Shown here: positions 34,846-43,407 of the stretch, in pieces
How the letters are laid out: each line of letters starts with the position of its first letter
Position numbering within the stretch: the first letter of the stretch is position 1
Assembly: GCA_947175285.1 (NCBI GenBank)
Contig: CAMWMM010000001.1
Coordinates: forward strand, 1-56,435
Origin: an uncultured Lachnospiraceae bacterium
GTDB taxonomy: Bacteria > Bacillota_A > Clostridia > Lachnospirales > Lachnospiraceae
Direction of reading: 5' to 3'
DNA length: 56,435 nt
The notes under the pieces: model-generated
Database searches by the model: none
Told to the model about the DNA's origin: nothing
The model's input: only the letters and a program-made list of their open reading frames with translations
Made by a program: the position numbers and the translations under genes

Positions 34846-35659
34846 ATGGGAAACTCGACATACTGGAAAAGGAATACATGAGACGACCTTCTGTCTTTGC
34901 AGATATATTTAACCAGTTTCTATATCATGGAAGACCGGTTATTGTCCCGGAAAATCTGGTTGAGCTTGACACGACAGAAATTGCAGTTCCATACGGCGCA
35001 GACAATGCATCTGTATCAGAGCAGAGATACAGGGACGTGGTCAAGATGCTGATGGCAATGACAGATGGATACGTTGCCTATTGCATACATTTTTAAGCGG
35101 TTTCTGGAAAGAAGACAGATTGCTTCCTGTGGTAACAGTAGTAGTTTACTTCGGGGCGGAGGAATGGGACGGACCGCTGAGCCTGCGTGAAATGTATTCG
35201 GACTGCAGTGAGGAAATCCTAAGATATGCTATAGATTATCGTATAAACCTGATAACGCCCAGTGGACTGTCTGACAGTGAGATTGATGAGTTTCAGTCAA
35301 ATATGAGGGAGATTATGCGCTATATTAAATATTCAAAGGACAAGAAGTTAGCCAGGGTTGTCAGTCAGGAACAGCGCTTTAGAAGTGTGGATCGAAATGC
35401 AGTTGAGATCATGAATATGGCAACAGGTTCAAATATGAAGATTAGTGAAGGAAAGGAGTCGGTCGATGTGTGTATTGCTATACAGGAAATAAGGGAAGAA
35501 GGAAAAATGGAAGGAAAAATCGAAAGTAAGCTTGAAGGTGCGATTATTTTTGCAAAAGAGATGGGAATACCTAGTGAGCAGGTGAAAAGTTTTTTGATGA
35601 CCAAGTATGGAAAGGGCGATGAAGAAGCAGAAGACCTTATGGAAACTTATTGGAATTGA
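34846..35659 (+). pseudogene. Rpn-family (PD-(D/E)XK nuclease/putative transposase) gene, decayed
   Basis: Pieces lie in different frames. ATG 34846 begins MGNS, then the frame shifts so that ILEKEYMRRPSVFADIFNQF continues through ELDTTEIAVPYGAD to AMTDGYVAYC at about 35085. A second piece restarts as FLSGFWKEDRLLPVVTVVVY and runs to 35659, ending with a Lys/Glu-rich GKMEGKIESKLEGA repeat typical of the family tail. In intact relatives as I know them, a segment of some 60 residues (an LGIENQ-type motif with the nuclease core) lies between the two pieces, so this copy has an internal deletion as well as the frameshifts. Inactive in all likelihood. It marks the border between the glycan locus and the sulfate operon. 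Confidence 0.75.
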
Positions 35660-35684
35660 TATCGAGTAAATATGGATAACGAAG

Positions 35685-35750
35685 AAAAAATCCCAATGTA
35701 AAGTGTGCAGTTATCAGAATATATGGGATGCTTTATATTGGGATTTTTTA
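35685..35750 (+). terminator. Rho-independent terminator, possibly an attenuator of the sulfate operon
   Basis: AAAAAATCCCAATGTAAAG (35685-35703) pairs with CTTTATATTGGGATTTTTT (35731-35749), one mismatch, with a 27-base loop and a T-run. Only 40 bases separate it from the sbp start and I see no promoter in them, so the operon is either read through this structure or has a promoter upstream of it. The symmetrical A/T flanks would allow bidirectional termination. Confidence 0.75.
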
Positions 35751-35790
35751 TAGAAGATTTTACCTAAAGGCAGAAGGGGAGAATATAGTT

Positions 35791-36822
35791 ATGAAAAAGA
35801 GAATATCAGCATTGATGCTTACAGGACTTGTAGCATCGAGTACATTATTTACAGGATGTGGGAAAACACAGGAAGATACAACTAATGACAGCAGTGCCAT
35901 CGAACTGCTGAATGTATCCTACGATCCAACCCGCGAATTCTACGCCGCCTACAATGAACTGTTCCATGACTACTGGAAGGAAAAGAGCGGTCAGGAGGTA
36001 AAGGTAACGCAGTCCCACGGCGGTTCCGGATCACAGGCGCGCTCCGTGATCGAGGGGAATGAGGCGGATGTGGTGACGCTGGCTCTTGCGCACGATGTCA
36101 CGGCAATCGAGGAGGCAGGACTGATCGAAAGTGGCTGGATAGGGGAATTTGACCTTGACAGTTCGCCATATACATCTACGATTGTATTTCTGGTACGGAA
36201 AGGCAACGAAAAAGATATTAAAGACTGGGACGACCTGATCAAAGAAGGAGTCGAGGTGATCACGCCGAACCCGAAGACTTCCGGCGGGGCCTGCTGGAAT
36301 TTCCTCGCCGCGTGGGCATACTGGCAGGAGCAGGACGGCGGCGATGAGAATGCGACCACGGAGTACATGAAAAAGCTGTACCAGAACGTGCTCGTCCTGG
36401 ATTCCGGTGCAAGGGGTGCGACAAATACTTTTGTGGAAAACAAGCAGGGAGATGTGCTGATCGCATGGGAGAATGAGGCGTATCTCTCCATGAAGGAATA
36501 TCCAGATGATTATGAGATCATAACGCCCAGTATCAGCATTCTGGCACAGCCCTCCGTGGCCATAGTGGACAGCAATGCGGAGGAGCATGGGACAGAAGAA
36601 GTGGCAAAGGCATACTTGGAATATTTATACAGTGATGATGCACAGCGTCTGGCAGGGGACAATTACTACCGCCCTTCCAATGAGGCAGTTCTGCAGGAGT
36701 TTTCAGACCAGTTTGACTTAAATATGAATCTTGTTACCATCGATGATTTCGGTGGCTGGGACATGGCGTATCAGACCTATTTTAATGACGGTGCTGTTTT
36801 TGACCAGATCTATGCAGAGTGA
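35791..36822 (+). CDS. sbp: Sulfate-binding lipoprotein of ABC transporter
   Basis: 343 residues. Lipoprotein signal peptide MKKRISALMLTGLVASSTLF with lipobox FTGC, so the protein is held on the outer face of the membrane. NVSYDPTREFYAAYNELF and QSHGGSGSQARSVIEG are hallmark blocks of sulfate (not molybdate) binding proteins. DVVTLALAHDVTAIEEAG, GGACWNFLAAWAYW, DSGARGATNTFVE and GDVLIAWENEA follow in family order. The start is ATG 35791 after AGGGGAG; an in-frame ATG at 35728 lies in the terminator loop and would spoil the signal peptide. It opens a more GC-rich operon. Confidence 0.92.
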   Translation: MKKRISALMLTGLVASSTLFTGCGKTQEDTTNDSSAIELLNVSYDPTREFYAAYNELFHDYWKEKSGQEVKVTQSHGGSGSQARSVIEGNEADVVTLALAHDVTAIEEAGLIESGWIGEFDLDSSPYTSTIVFLVRKGNEKDIKDWDDLIKEGVEVITPNPKTSGGACWNFLAAWAYWQEQDGGDENATTEYMKKLYQNVLVLDSGARGATNTFVENKQGDVLIAWENEAYLSMKEYPDDYEIITPSISILAQPSVAIVDSNAEEHGTEEVAKAYLEYLYSDDAQRLAGDNYYRPSNEAVLQEFSDQFDLNMNLVTIDDFGGWDMAYQTYFNDGAVFDQIYAE

Positions 36823-36907
36823 ATATGGATCATACATGGCGGAGGTGTTCCAGGTATAGAACTGAAAGCAGCATAATGTATGAAATATAGAAAGGACAGC
36901 CGTTTTT

Positions 36908-37759
36908 ATGGAACAGCAGATCGTAAAAGTGAAAAATAAGAGGGGCGTCAGGGTGATCCCGGGATTCGGGCTCTCCCTGGGGGTGACACTTGCCATGCTC
37001 GGGACACTGGTACTGATCCCGCTGGCATCGGTCTTTGCCAGCGCCAGCCGGCTCAGTTTTGCGGAATTTGCCGGCGTGGTCACGTCAAGGCAGGTGGTGT
37101 CGGGCTATGTGGTGAGCCTCTCATGCGCTTTTTTTGCAGCGCTTGTCAATGCGGTGTTTGGACTGATGACCGCATGGGTATTGGTGCGCTATGACTTCCC
37201 GGGAAAGCGCCTGATGGACGGACTGATCGAGCTGCCGTTTGCCCTTCCAACCTCGGTAGCAGGCATTTCACTGACATACCTGTATTCAGACAAGGGCTGG
37301 ATCGGGGCATTGTTTGCAAAAGCGGGGATTAAGATCGCATATACAAGGACAGGGATCACCATCGCCATGGTGTTTGTAGGGATTCCCTTTGTGGTAAGGG
37401 CGGTGCAGCCCGTGCTGGAAAAGCTGGACAGGCAGTACGAGGAGGCGGCAGAGATGCTTGGGGCAGGCAGGATCTATACTTTTTTTCATGTGGTTCTGCC
37501 AGAGCTGTTTCCCGCGCTGCTTGCCGGTTTCGGACTGGCGTTTGCAAGAGGCATCGGGGAGTACGGAAGTGTGGTATTCATAGCCGGAAATATCCCAAAC
37601 AAGACACAGATTGCACCGCTGCTGATCATGACGAAGCTTGAGCAGTATAAATATTCAGATGCGACGGCAGTTGCCCTGGTGCTGCTGGTGGTCTCATTCC
37701 TGCTGATGCTGTTTATCAATTCGGTACAGCTTTATATGCAGAGGTTCAGCAGGGGTTAG
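36908..37759 (+). CDS. cysT: Sulfate ABC transporter permease CysT
   Basis: 283 residues with about six membrane helices. LSLGVTLAMLGTLVLIPLAS is the first helix; ELPFALPTSVAGISLTYLYS and GRIYTFFHVVLPELFPALLAG are characteristic of sulfate permeases. The EAA coupling motif is EEAAEMLGAG (about 179-188). GIGEYGSVVFIAGN follows. It forms the channel with CysW, which lies 3 kb downstream because cysD and cysNC are inserted between the two. AAAGGACAG precedes the ATG. Confidence 0.9.
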   Translation: MEQQIVKVKNKRGVRVIPGFGLSLGVTLAMLGTLVLIPLASVFASASRLSFAEFAGVVTSRQVVSGYVVSLSCAFFAALVNAVFGLMTAWVLVRYDFPGKRLMDGLIELPFALPTSVAGISLTYLYSDKGWIGALFAKAGIKIAYTRTGITIAMVFVGIPFVVRAVQPVLEKLDRQYEEAAEMLGAGRIYTFFHVVLPELFPALLAGFGLAFARGIGEYGSVVFIAGNIPNKTQIAPLLIMTKLEQYKYSDATAVALVLLVVSFLLMLFINSVQLYMQRFSRG

Positions 37760-37770
37760 GAAATATGTAA

Positions 37771-37820
37771 GGAACTGTTAAAGAATTAATCTTTACATCC
37801 GGCTTGTCTATAACAGTTCC
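37771..37820 (+). other. Inverted repeat between cysT and cysD
   Basis: GGAACTGTTA (37771-37780) and TAACAGTTCC (37811-37820) are perfect inverted repeats around 30 bases that contain a small AAAGAATTAATCTTT palindrome. No U-run follows. It could set the ratio of cysT to cysD expression or act in mRNA processing. Confidence 0.45.
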
Positions 37821-37848
37821 TGAGCGAAAAGAATATGGAGGAAAGTAA

Positions 37849-38742
37849 ATGAATACCCATCTTGATGCCCTCGAGGCAGAAGCGATATACATTATACGGG
37901 AAGTGGCGGCAGAGTGCGGGAAGCCGGTCATGCTGTATTCCATCGGGAAGGACAGCTCGGTCATGCTGCACCTTGCCATGAAAGCATTTTACCCGGAGAA
38001 GCCGCCGTTCCCGTTTTTACATATAGACACGACATGGAAATTTAAGGAAATGATCGCATTCCGTGACCGTATGGCAGAGGAAAAAGGGATTGAAATGCTT
38101 GTCTATACAAATGAGGAAGGCGTAAAACAGGGGATTAACCCGTTTGACCACGGCTCCGCATATACGGACATCATGAAAACGCAGGCGTTAAAGCAGGCGC
38201 TCTCAAAATATGGCTTCACTGCGGCATTTGGCGGCGGACGCAGGGACGAGGAGAAGTCGAGGGCAAAGGAGCGGATCTTTTCTTTCCGCAACAGTGAACA
38301 GGCATGGGATCCGAAAAACCAGCGTCCTGAGATGTGGAACCTGTACAATACGCAGATCCACAGGGGGGAGAGCATCCGGGTATTTCCGATCTCAAACTGG
38401 ACGGAGAAGGATATCTGGCAGTATATTGCGCAGGAGCAGATTGAGATTGTTCCCCTGTACTTTGCAAAGGAGCGTCCCGTTGTGTACAGGGACGGGAACA
38501 TCATCATGGTGGATGATGACAGGATGCGGCTGCTTCCCGGTGAGGAGGTACAGCAGAGAAAAGTCCGTTTCCGCACACTGGGCTGTTATCCGTTAACCGG
38601 TGGGGTGGAGTCTGCGGCAGATACACTGGAGGACATTGTGAAGGAGACGCTCGGTGCCGTGACATCGGAGAGGACAAGCAGGGTGATTGACCACGAGGCG
38701 GCGGGCAGCATGGAAAGGCGCAAGCGGGAGGGATACTTCTGA
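37849..38742 (+). CDS. cysD: Sulfate adenylyltransferase subunit 2
   Basis: 297 residues, the usual CysD length. Makes adenosine 5'-phosphosulfate (APS) from ATP and sulfate together with the GTPase Cys[21 protein letters not shown] holds the PP-loop (SIGKDSS, 31-37). [55 protein letters not shown] and YPLTGGVES are all family blocks. GGAGGAAAG precedes the ATG. It is adjacent to the cysNC fusion, with which it forms the sulfurylase complex. Confidence 0.95.
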   Translation: MNTHLDALEAEAIYIIREVAAECGKPVMLYSIGKDSSVMLHLAMKAFYPEKPPFPFLHIDTTWKFKEMIAFRDRMAEEKGIEMLVYTNEEGVKQGINPFDHGSAYTDIMKTQALKQALSKYGFTAAFGGGRRDEEKSRAKERIFSFRNSEQAWDPKNQRPEMWNLYNTQIHRGESIRVFPISNWTEKDIWQYIAQEQIEIVPLYFAKERPVVYRDGNIIMVDDDRMRLLPGEEVQQRKVRFRTLGCYPLTGGVESAADTLEDIVKETLGAVTSERTSRVIDHEAAGSMERRKREGYF

Positions 38743-38845
38743 CATGGCAGGGGAATGACCGGGGGTATGGAAGGAAAATGTTCCTGATACAGAAAGGAAA
38801 GTGATCAAGAAAGTGAGAGGCGCAGGAGGAGAGAGGGATTCTGAT

Positions 38846-40765
38846 ATGGATGGAAGTAATGTCCGGAATATAAGCAGGACGGGAGAAGGAGATGTTTCAG
38901 GCATGGATGGGAAGACAGCCGGGGATACGGACAGCCGCGGCGGCGGGCTGCTGAAATTTATCACCTGCGGCAGTGTAGATGACGGAAAGTCCACGCTCAT
39001 CGGCCATATGCTGTATGATGCAAAACTGCTGTTCGCAGACCAGGAGCGGGCGCTGGAACTGGACAGCCGCGTGGGGAGCCGGGAAGGCGGGATTGACTAT
39101 TCCCTCCTGCTGGACGGGCTGATGGCAGAGCGAGAGCAGGGGATCACGATCGACGTGGCGTACCGCTATTTTACGACGGAGCGCAGGAGCTTTATCGTGG
39201 CGGACACGCCCGGCCATGAGGAATATACGAGGAACATGGCAGTGGGGGCATCATTTGCAGATCTTGCAGTCATTCTGATAGATGCATCACAGGGGATTCT
39301 GACACAGACAAGGCGCCATGCCAGGATCTGTGCGCTCATGGGGATCAAATATTTTGTGTTTGCGGTCAATAAGATGGACCTAGTCCGCTACAGCCAGAAG
39401 GAATACCGTAAAATTGAAAAGGACATTAAAAAACTCGCAATTGATCTGGAACTTTACCATACAGAGATCATTCCGGTATCTGCAACGGAGGGCGACAATG
39501 TCACACTAAAGTCAGGGCGTATGCCATGGTACGGCGGGGGAACACTGCTGGAATATCTTGAGTCCGTGGATGTGGATGACGGGACAGAGGAGCAGGGTTT
39601 TGTCATGCCTGTGCAGAGGGTATGCAGACCGAACGCGGATTTCCGGGGATTCCAGGGACAGGCATCATCGGGAAGCATTTCTGTCGGGGAGGAGATTACA
39701 GTGCTGCCAAGCGGGGAGAGGGCATGTGTGCAGTCAGTTCTTCTGGCAGACAAAAACGTGCAGGAAGCCCACAAAGGGCAGGCACTGACAATACAGTTAA
39801 ACCGTGAGGTGGATGTGTCGCGCGGATGTGTTTTCGTCAGGAATACACAGCTGAAGGTGAGCAGGATGTTCACCGCATCGGTACTCTGGATGGATGACAT
39901 GGAACTGGTGCAGGGAAAAAACTTTCTGATTAAGATCGGCACGAAGATGCTGCCGGCGACGGTGATGGCCATTAAACATAAGGTTGACATTCACTCGGGG
40001 GAACATCTGGCGGCATCACAGCTGTACAAAAATGAGATTGCGGTCTGCGACATTGCCATGGCGGAGGATGCGGTGTATGACACGTTTGTGAATCATAAGG
40101 TGCTGGGATGCTTTATACTGATCGACCGCGTCACGAACATGACTTCCGCGTGCGGCATCATAGAGCATTCTCTGAGAAGGGCGGACAACCTGACCTGGCA
40201 GAAGCTTGACATCACGCGGGAGACCCGTGCCGCCAGGATGGGGCAGAAGCCGGCAACGCTGTGGTTTACCGGGCTTTCCGGTGCGGGAAAGTCAGCGCTT
40301 GCCAATGAGGTTGAGAAGGCATTGAGCATTCAGGGAAAATATACAATGCTTTTAGATGGGGACAACGTGCGTATGGGGCTGAACCAGAACCTTGGATTTG
40401 AAGAGAAAGACAGGATCGAGAACATCCGCAGGGTTGCAGAGGTGGCAAAGCTGATGAACGATGCCGGCCTGATCGTGCTCACGTCCTTTATCTCCCCATA
40501 TGAAAGCGACAGGGGGCGTGCAAGGGAAATCATCGGCAGCACGAACTTCATAGAGATCTATGTAAGCACACCGTTGGAGGAGTGTGAGAGACGTGATGTC
40601 AAAGGACTGTATAAGAAGGCGCGGAACGGACAGATACCGAATTTTACAGGGATTTCCAGTCCCTATGAGCCGCCCGTGCATGCCGAGGTGGAGATCGATA
40701 CAAGCCGGTATACACTGGAAGAGGCGGCAGATTATGTACTGAAGGAGATCCAGAAATATCTGTAG
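38846..40765 (+). CDS. cysNC: Bifunctional sulfate adenylyltransferase subunit 1 / APS kinase
   Basis: About 639 residues from ATG 38846 (AGGAGG and GAGGG upstream; an in-frame GTG at 38801 is less likely). An extended N-terminal tail of ~33 residues comes first. The GTPase part has GSVDDGKST (42-50), DTPGHEEY (120-127) and NKMD (175-178). The C-terminal APS kinase begins near residue 473: WFTGLSGAGKSALANEVEKA, DGDNVRMGLNQNLGF, NIRRVAEVAKLM, LTSFISPYESDR and KGLYKKARNGQIPNFTGIS. Together the parts activate sulfate and phosphorylate APS to PAPS. The kinase makes PAPS the product, which fits sulfotransferase use. No APS or PAPS reductase lies nearby. Confidence 0.93.
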   Translation: MDGSNVRNISRTGEGDVSGMDGKTAGDTDSRGGGLLKFITCGSVDDGKSTLIGHMLYDAKLLFADQERALELDSRVGSREGGIDYSLLLDGLMAEREQGITIDVAYRYFTTERRSFIVADTPGHEEYTRNMAVGASFADLAVILIDASQGILTQTRRHARICALMGIKYFVFAVNKMDLVRYSQKEYRKIEKDIKKLAIDLELYHTEIIPVSATEGDNVTLKSGRMPWYGGGTLLEYLESVDVDDGTEEQGFVMPVQRVCRPNADFRGFQGQASSGSISVGEEITVLPSGERACVQSVLLADKNVQEAHKGQALTIQLNREVDVSRGCVFVRNTQLKVSRMFTASVLWMDDMELVQGKNFLIKIGTKMLPATVMAIKHKVDIHSGEHLAASQLYKNEIAVCDIAMAEDAVYDTFVNHKVLGCFILIDRVTNMTSACGIIEHSLRRADNLTWQKLDITRETRAARMGQKPATLWFTGLSGAGKSALANEVEKALSIQGKYTMLLDGDNVRMGLNQNLGFEEKDRIENIRRVAEVAKLMNDAGLIVLTSFISPYESDRGRAREIIGSTNFIEIYVSTPLEECERRDVKGLYKKARNGQIPNFTGISSPYEPPVHAEVEIDTSRYTLEEAADYVLKEIQKYL

Positions 40766-40786
40766 GAGATTAGGGGGATAACTGCA

Positions 40787-41683
40787 ATGGCAAAAAGGGA
40801 ACAAAGGACATACCAGCAGGATATCGTGGGGGACGGGATATCCTCCATACAGAAGGTCAGGGAGCCGCACAGGGAAGATTCCGGACAGGGGATCAGGTAT
40901 CTTCTGATTGGTATCTGTGTATTATTTTTGTTTGTGATGCTGGTTCTTCCTCTGATTGTGGTCATTACAAATGCACTGCGCGACGGCTGGGCGGCTTACA
41001 GGGAAGCTGTGTTTGATGAATATACCGTTAAGGCTCTGCAGCTGACACTGCTTGCAGCAGTAGTGGCAGTGGCGGTCAATACCATATTTGGAGTTTTTGC
41101 GTCGTACCTGCTGTCCAAGTTCTATTTCAGGGGGCGTCAGATACTTGCTGCACTTATCGACATTCCTTTTTCGATTTCCCCGGTCATAGCAGGACTGGTA
41201 TTCATACTGACTTTTGGAAATGTCGGCTGGATGGGGGATTTCCTAAAAGCACACGGCATAAAGATCGTGTTTGCAGTGCCGGGGGTGATCCTTGCAACAA
41301 TCTTTGTCACATTTCCGTTTGTGTTCCGTGAGCTCTTTCCTGTCATGAACGCGCAGGGAAAGGACGAGGAGGAAGCGGCGGCACTGATGGGGGCGGGCGG
41401 ATTTACCATTTTCTGGAGGATTACATTTCCGCATATCAAATGGGCGCTGTTCTACGGCGTTATCCTGTGTGCGGCGCGTGCGCTGGGAGAATTTGGCGCG
41501 GTATCCGTGATCTCTGGTCATTTAAGGGGAAAGACAAACACGCTTCCCCTCCATGTGGAGATTTTATATAATGAATTTAACACGACAGCAGCATTTGCAG
41601 TATCCTCTATCCTGGTAGTGCTGGCAGTGCTGATCCTGATTGCGAGGAATGCGGTGGAGAAATTTTCCAGGGCTAAGGAATGA
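40787..41683 (+). CDS. cysW: Sulfate ABC transporter permease CysW
   Basis: 298 residues. A ~35-residue hydrophilic N-terminal extension is followed by about six membrane helices, the first being YLLIGICVLFLFVMLVLPLI. DIPFSISPVIAGLVFILTFG and GGFTIFWRITFPHIKWALFYG are CysW-type blocks, and the EAA motif is EEEAAALMGAG. ARALGEFGAVSVISGHLRGK closes the family pattern. It pairs with CysT and the ATPase CysA. It sits 21 bases after cysNC. Confidence 0.9.
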   Translation: MAKREQRTYQQDIVGDGISSIQKVREPHREDSGQGIRYLLIGICVLFLFVMLVLPLIVVITNALRDGWAAYREAVFDEYTVKALQLTLLAAVVAVAVNTIFGVFASYLLSKFYFRGRQILAALIDIPFSISPVIAGLVFILTFGNVGWMGDFLKAHGIKIVFAVPGVILATIFVTFPFVFRELFPVMNAQGKDEEEAAALMGAGGFTIFWRITFPHIKWALFYGVILCAARALGEFGAVSVISGHLRGKTNTLPLHVEILYNEFNTTAAFAVSSILVVLAVLILIARNAVEKFSRAKE

Positions 41684-41752
41684 TATGGCGGCTTGTTCTG
41701 TTTATTGTTAATTTCCGAAAGGGGTAATCAGGACAAAGGGAGGAACTTTACA

Positions 41753-42535
41753 ATGTATGTACAGATGGAGCACATTTATAAAACATTTGATGGCTTTCAT
41801 GCTTCCAGTGATGTGAATTTTGGTGTGGAAAAAGGGCAGCTGGTGGCGCTGCTCGGACCAAGCGGGAGCGGAAAGACCACGATCCTTAGAATGATCGCAG
41901 GACTGGACAGGCCGGATTCGGGAGAGATCATGATTAACGGCGTGCGCGTCAATGACCTGCCGGGAAGTAAACGGGGCATCGGTTTTGTGTTCCAGAACTA
42001 TGCACTGTTCCGCTATATGACAGTCGCGGATAACATTGCTTTCGGGCTGGAAGTGCAAAAGAAAAGCAAAAAAGAAATCAAAAGCAGGGTGGAGGAACTT
42101 CTGGAGCTGATCTCCATGCAGGATCTTGGCAAACGATATCCGCACCAGTTATCGGGTGGGCAGCGTCAGCGTGTGGCATTTGCGCGTGCGCTGGCGCCGA
42201 ATCCGCAGCTTCTTTTGCTGGACGAGCCGTTTGCGGCGATTGACGCGAAAGTGCGAAGAGAGCTTAGGACATGGCTGAAAGAGATGATCGGCAGGGTGGG
42301 AATCACCAGCATCTTTGTGACACATGACCAGGAGGAAGCAATGGAAGTGGCTGATACCATCATCATCACAAACCAGGGGAGAATTGAGCAGGTTGGCACG
42401 CCAGATGAAATCTGCCTTCACCCACAGACAGAATTTGTGGCGGATTTTATTGATGCGGCGCGGTATGAGGCATTGGCGGCAGCTAGAGCTGCAAAAGAGC
42501 TTTCCTATTCCGGCGGCCAGAAATTGAAGTTATAA
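41753..42535 (+). CDS. cysA: Sulfate ABC transporter ATP-binding protein CysA (short form)
   Basis: 260 residues from ATG 41753 (GGGAGGA upstream; an in-frame start at 41693 lacks a site). Walker A GPSGSGKTT, Q-loop FVFQNYALFRYMTVADNIAF, signature LSGGQRQRVAFARALA, Walker B LLLLDEPFAAID and the switch FVTHDQEEAMEVAD are all present. The protein stops shortly after the nucleotide-binding domain, lacking the ~90-residue C-terminal regulatory (TOBE-type) domain of longer CysA proteins. It energises sulfate import by CysTW. Confidence 0.9.
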   Translation: MYVQMEHIYKTFDGFHASSDVNFGVEKGQLVALLGPSGSGKTTILRMIAGLDRPDSGEIMINGVRVNDLPGSKRGIGFVFQNYALFRYMTVADNIAFGLEVQKKSKKEIKSRVEELLELISMQDLGKRYPHQLSGGQRQRVAFARALAPNPQLLLLDEPFAAIDAKVRRELRTWLKEMIGRVGITSIFVTHDQEEAMEVADTIIITNQGRIEQVGTPDEICLHPQTEFVADFIDAARYEALAAARAAKELSYSGGQKLKL

Positions 42536-42563
42536 GCTGCCTGAATGAAGCTCTGGCTAACTG

Positions 42564-42592
42564 TTGCGGATCTTACAAAAATGTGTTATCAT
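42564..42592 (+). promoter_or_regulatory. Possible sigma-70-type promoter downstream of cysA
   Basis: TTGCGG (42564-42569), a 17-base spacer and TATCAT (42587-42592). The transcript would start near 42599 and immediately contain the small hairpin at 42610-42629. Confidence 0.4.
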
Positions 42593-42609
42593 ATAGGAAA
42601 CATTAGGCG

Positions 42610-42634
42610 GGAGGCAGATATAGGCCTCCTGTTT
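42610..42634 (+). terminator. Small hairpin after cysA
   Basis: GGAGGC (42610-42615) and GCCTCC (42624-42629) enclose an 8-base loop, followed by TGTTTATG. It may end the sulfate operon or be a leader hairpin of the promoter just upstream; the U-run is weak. Confidence 0.4.
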
Positions 42635-42819
42635 ATGTGTAAAGTTCCTTTTAGGAGATTTTTGAATGACAGGAGAAAGCTGATGTTTGCACGAATGCCC
42701 AAAGAACAGAAGACAAAACACTCTGCCCCAATACGATATGTACATTAAATCGTGATAAAATTCTGGACATTCCATATATTTATGCACCAGTAATTCAAAG
42801 GGTTAGAATAGAAGAAGCA

Positions 42820-43356
42820 TTGCCAATACTCTGTCAGTTATATCTTAATTCTGACGCGAGAAAACAGTTGGGGGATTTAGAGGACTTTTTTGCCTTTGGA
42901 TATATTGCATCGAAATGTGAAAAAAATTCTATATCAGAGTTGAAGGAGCCGAGAGATTATTATGAACGCGAAGTGGCACCTGAAATACAAAAACTGGCGA
43001 CTTTGTTTCGTTTTTTAGGTAATGCAGATGTGCCGTTTGCAGTTTTTGAACAGCTTAAGTTCTTTGTTCAGAATCATATAGTAGAAGGCAGGGTTGATTT
43101 GTCAGAAGATGCCTTGGATTCCATCATTTTAAACCTAAAAAATTATATTAAAGGTCTCGGAAATATTAGGGAATGGATTTGTAATGAAATTCAAAATGAA
43201 AGTGTAGATATAGAAGAATTGTATTTGTACATTACAGGGATTGTAATTTCAGAAGCACAGCCGCTAATCGTTGAACATGATAATATTGAAAATGATATAA
43301 GATATGTTTTTGAAATGTATATGAAAAACAAGTTTCAAGAGGATTTTCCTTTATAG
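42820..43356 (+). CDS. Protein of unknown function, possibly 5'-truncated
   Basis: 178 residues from a TTG without a convincing ribosome site. The same frame is open upstream to about 42674 and reads sensibly (TLNRDKILDIPYIYAPVIQ, then RVRIEEALPILCQLYL), but contains no ATG or GTG. This suggests a gene that lost its beginning, or an unusual start. The protein is acidic and helical (DARKQLGDLEDFFAFGYIA, YYEREVAPEIQKLATLFRF) with no membrane segment or recognisable motif. I cannot name a family. AT-rich codon use differs from the neighbouring sulfate operon. Confidence 0.5.
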   Translation: MPILCQLYLNSDARKQLGDLEDFFAFGYIASKCEKNSISELKEPRDYYEREVAPEIQKLATLFRFLGNADVPFAVFEQLKFFVQNHIVEGRVDLSEDALDSIILNLKNYIKGLGNIREWICNEIQNESVDIEELYLYITGIVISEAQPLIVEHDNIENDIRYVFEMYMKNKFQEDFPL

Positions 43357-43388
43357 GATGTACTAAAGGGTAACTATCCTGATTAATG

Positions 43389-43407
43389 GCATCAATCATT
43401 TTGATGC
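43389..43407 (+). other. Small stem-loop after the unknown gene
   Basis: GCATCAA-TCATT-TTGATGC forms a perfect 7-bp stem with a 5-base loop 33 bases after the stop. It is followed by GTTGTTATC rather than a clear U-run. It is a weak terminator candidate in the 159-base gap before the O-methyltransferase. Confidence 0.3.

Noticed and set aside
35728..35790. Upstream ATG extending the sulfate-binding protein by 21 residues
   Set aside because: The extension lies in the terminator stem and would bury the lipoprotein signal peptide, which starts perfectly at 35791.
36031..36588. Long reverse-strand open frames within sbp (also in cysNC at 39454-39990 and glnN at 46322-46903)
   Set aside because: They are mirror frames of strongly conserved genes in GC-rich DNA, without start signals or family features.
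42610..42634. Riboswitch upstream of the unknown gene
   Set aside because: A single 6-bp hairpin without conserved core; no known riboswitch architecture.
42545..42748. 67-codon open frame after cysA
   Set aside because: It overlaps the promoter-like hexamers and hairpin, has no ribosome site and shows no protein-like pattern.
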